From an uncultured Clostridia bacterium (GTDB lineage: Bacteria > Bacillota > Clostridia > UMGS1883), in the NCBI GenBank assembly GCA_947624455.1, contig CANQKL010000104.1, forward strand, positions 1-6,082: a DNA stretch of 6,082 nucleotides, in the 5' to 3' direction. The notes beneath the pieces are model-generated. The model saw only the letters and a program-made list of their open reading frames with translations. It was not told where the DNA came from and did no database searches. Each line of letters opens with the position of its first letter. The stretch's first letter is position 1. A program made the translations under genes and the position numbers. Of the stretch, positions 4,380-6,082 are shown one piece after another.

Positions 4380-5849
4380 ATGAAATTTTTAAAAAGCCTT
4401 TTTTTCATTAATATCCTTATGCTGATATTCTGCTCAGCGGCATGGGCAAAAGGATACATATACAAATTTCGGGAAAGTCAGGTAATGCCCATGAGCCTGA
4501 GTATGGAGTCCGAGCATTTGAGCGGGTCCTATTACCTGAGCGAGGACGAGGAAGAACTCCGTCGCCTGGTCGAGGCGGGCATTGTGGAGAGCTACGGCCC
4601 CGACGTGCTTGTGGAACTCATGGACGTTGCCAACGACAGCGAGTTTGAAAACCAGAGGGGCTACGAATTTGCCGTGACTAACGCCCTTGGAGTGGTAAAC
4701 AACGGCGAATACGACGGCAGGGGAGTGAGAGTGGGCATTATTGACACGGGTATCATTTCCGGGCATGGCGATATAAATTACGACAATATCGTGGCCACGA
4801 GGAACGTCACTTTGGACGCCACCGACCCGAACGCTTCCGACGTCACCGATTATCAGGGCCACGGCACCTCGGTAGCCGGAGTGATAGCCGCCGTAACCAA
4901 TAACCGCAAGGGGTTGGCCAGCCTGGCCTCCGGGGTGGAGCTTGTAATAGTCAAGGCGTTTGCCGGCAGCTCCGCCACCACTTATGTCAGCGATTTGCTC
5001 AAGGGAATGGATTATGCCCTTTCCCAGGGCTGCAACGTTATAAATATGAGCGTCGGCGCAAAGAAGGACGCCAATTCCGCCGCGGCTCTCGGAGCCATGG
5101 AGGAGTTGATAAACGAGGCCGCGTCCAAGGGAGTCATAGTGGTGGCCGCCGCGGGTAATCATGACAGCAGTCCCACTAACCGCAACGATCTGACAAAGGA
5201 CAGCCCCTTTATGTACCCCGCCGCCTTTGCAAACGTCATAAGCGTGTCCTCGGTGGACAGCAACAGTAATATATCGAACTTTTCTTACCATAACGCTATG
5301 GTAGACGTGGCCGCCTGCGGCGGCGCGATCAGAGTGCTGCACAAAAGCGGCGGTACTGCCACTAACAGCGGAACGTCCTTTTCATCGCCCTTTGTGGCGG
5401 CTGTGGCGGCGCTGGTGAAGCAGATCGACCCAAATTACGGCGTGACCGCCTTCCGCAATCTCATTTCCTCTACGGCGAGAGATGCCGGAGCCGCGGGCTG
5501 GGACACTTTTTACGGCTACGGCATAATCAACGTGGGAAAAATGATGGACGCCCTGCTGGGACGGAATATAACCGTTACGGAGGGTTACGACGGGGAGAAC
5601 CTCACGGCCTATTCGCAAATTACGAACAGAGGCTTTGACAGCTACCAGATAAGAAATACATGGAAAATCACATATAACAACGGCGAGGGTGAACGCAGCC
5701 AGCTTGAGAGCAAATTGATGACCCTTGAACCCAGGGGCAGCATAACGGTCGATTGTATGAGCATAAGAGACATAACTCATATGGTCTGGATGGCGGACAG
5801 CCTCGAACCCCTTTGTCCGGCTAAAAAATATGAGGCGGTTGGGCCGTAA
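4380..5849 (+). CDS. Secreted subtilisin-like serine protease (S8 family)
   Basis: Exported endopeptidase of 489 residues. The start is ATG 4380, with GGGAGA five bases upstream and a promoter 38 bases before it. A signal peptide (1-23) ends in SAAWA before K24. Residues about 24-80 look like a short inhibitor-I9-type propeptide (YIYKF near the start, IVESYGPDVLVEL near the end). The S8 catalytic domain carries D122 in VGIIDTGI, H161 in GHGTSVAGV, the oxyanion N260 in AAAGNHDS and nucleophile S333 in NSGTSFSSPFVAA. All four are intact, so an active enzyme is expected. About 90 residues follow (from about 400), predicted beta-rich and ending VWMADSLEPLCP; this recalls the small C-terminal beta domains ending in a W-D-x-L...P motif on clostridial surface proteins. 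No anchor or sorting signal is seen, so it is probably released. A lipoprotein gene follows 27 bases later, likely in the same transcript. The target is unknown. Confidence 0.93.
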   Translation: MKFLKSLFFINILMLIFCSAAWAKGYIYKFRESQVMPMSLSMESEHLSGSYYLSEDEEELRRLVEAGIVESYGPDVLVELMDVANDSEFENQRGYEFAVTNALGVVNNGEYDGRGVRVGIIDTGIISGHGDINYDNIVATRNVTLDATDPNASDVTDYQGHGTSVAGVIAAVTNNRKGLASLASGVELVIVKAFAGSSATTYVSDLLKGMDYALSQGCNVINMSVGAKKDANSAAALGAMEELINEAASKGVIVVAAAGNHDSSPTNRNDLTKDSPFMYPAAFANVISVSSVDSNSNISNFSYHNAMVDVAACGGAIRVLHKSGGTATNSGTSFSSPFVAAVAALVKQIDPNYGVTAFRNLISSTARDAGAAGWDTFYGYGIINVGKMMDALLGRNITVTEGYDGENLTAYSQITNRGFDSYQIRNTWKITYNNGEGERSQLESKLMTLEPRGSITVDCMSIRDITHMVWMADSLEPLCPAKKYEAVGP

Positions 5850-5876
5850 ATATAAAATGAATGAAGGAATGATAAT

Positions 5877-6082
5877 ATGAAAAAAATTATCTTTGCGGTT
5901 CTGGCGGCGTCCCTGCTGTTGACCGGATGCGGGAAGAAACAGGCGGAAAAGCCTGATTCTCAGGTGGATAACAGTTATTCCGGTATTGAAAGCGTGGAAA
6001 AAGACGCCGGCGACAGCAATGCCGCCGATGCGGACGCGGATATCCCAACGGATCTCGCCGTTGTGGAGGATGAGAACGCCTC
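5877..6082 (+). CDS. Lipoprotein of unknown function, 3' end outside window
   Basis: Only the first 68 codons are visible. The ATG at 5877 has AAGGA eight bases upstream. The protein begins MKKIIFAVLAASLLLTGCGK, a classic lipoprotein signal peptide with lipobox LTGC, so it should be anchored to the outer face of the membrane through cysteine 18. The next 50 residues are a low-complexity acidic linker rich in D, E, A and S (DSNAADADADIPTD), which commonly separates the lipid anchor from a folded domain. That domain lies beyond the window, so no function can be given. It follows the protease gene by 27 bases with no terminator or promoter between them. Confidence 0.85.
   Translation, partial: MKKIIFAVLAASLLLTGCGKKQAEKPDSQVDNSYSGIESVEKDAGDSNAADADADIPTDLAVVEDENA

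Noticed and set aside
4434..5342. 302-codon minus-strand reading frame
   Set aside because: It lies opposite the catalytic domain of the protease; its composition, rich in His, Gly and Val, is typical of an antisense shadow.
5857..5880. Seven-codon mini-frame ahead of the lipoprotein gene, ending in TGA over its ATG
   Set aside because: It has no ribosome site of its own and sits in a 27-base gap; most likely chance.

Overview
The window looks like a chromosomal segment of a low-to-middle GC Firmicute, probably a Clostridia member (Oscillospiraceae or Lachnospiraceae type). The reasons are the strong G-rich Shine-Dalgarno sites, the sigma-A promoters with TATAAT boxes and 17-bp spacers, the tRNAs with encoded CCA, the frequent ATA isoleucine codons and the clostridial flavour of the proteins. 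No mobile element, CRISPR array or sign of recent transfer was seen. The lineage is inferred from style and is not proven.

Layout. Positions 1-298 hold a minus-strand tRNA operon (Gly-TCC, Arg-TCT, then His-GTG cut by the window edge) with its own consensus promoter. Divergent to it, from 377, a promoter drives a two-gene unit: a short DtxR/MntR-type metal-dependent repressor and a lipoprotein glycoside hydrolase of family 3 (NagZ-like), which starts at a GTG at 819. A new promoter at 2018-2046 drives citrate synthase followed by a cytidylate-kinase-like P-loop protein. That unit ends at a clear intrinsic terminator (4187-4214), with a weaker terminator-like hairpin just beyond. A further consensus promoter (4314-4342) drives an exported subtilisin-like serine protease, followed after 27 bases by a lipoprotein gene that runs off the end.

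How the genes work together. Three of the five complete proteins are intracellular (regulator, citrate synthase, kinase-like). Two complete genes and the partial one encode exported or membrane-anchored products (GH3 lipoprotein, protease, lipoprotein). The segment therefore mixes housekeeping functions with cell-surface functions. I see no wholly new multi-gene system. The items most worth a second look are the Asn-for-Asp change in the GH3 catalytic dyad, the mixed metal site of the DtxR-family regulator, a three-copy CTGTT motif just upstream of the citrate synthase promoter, and the protease/lipoprotein pair.
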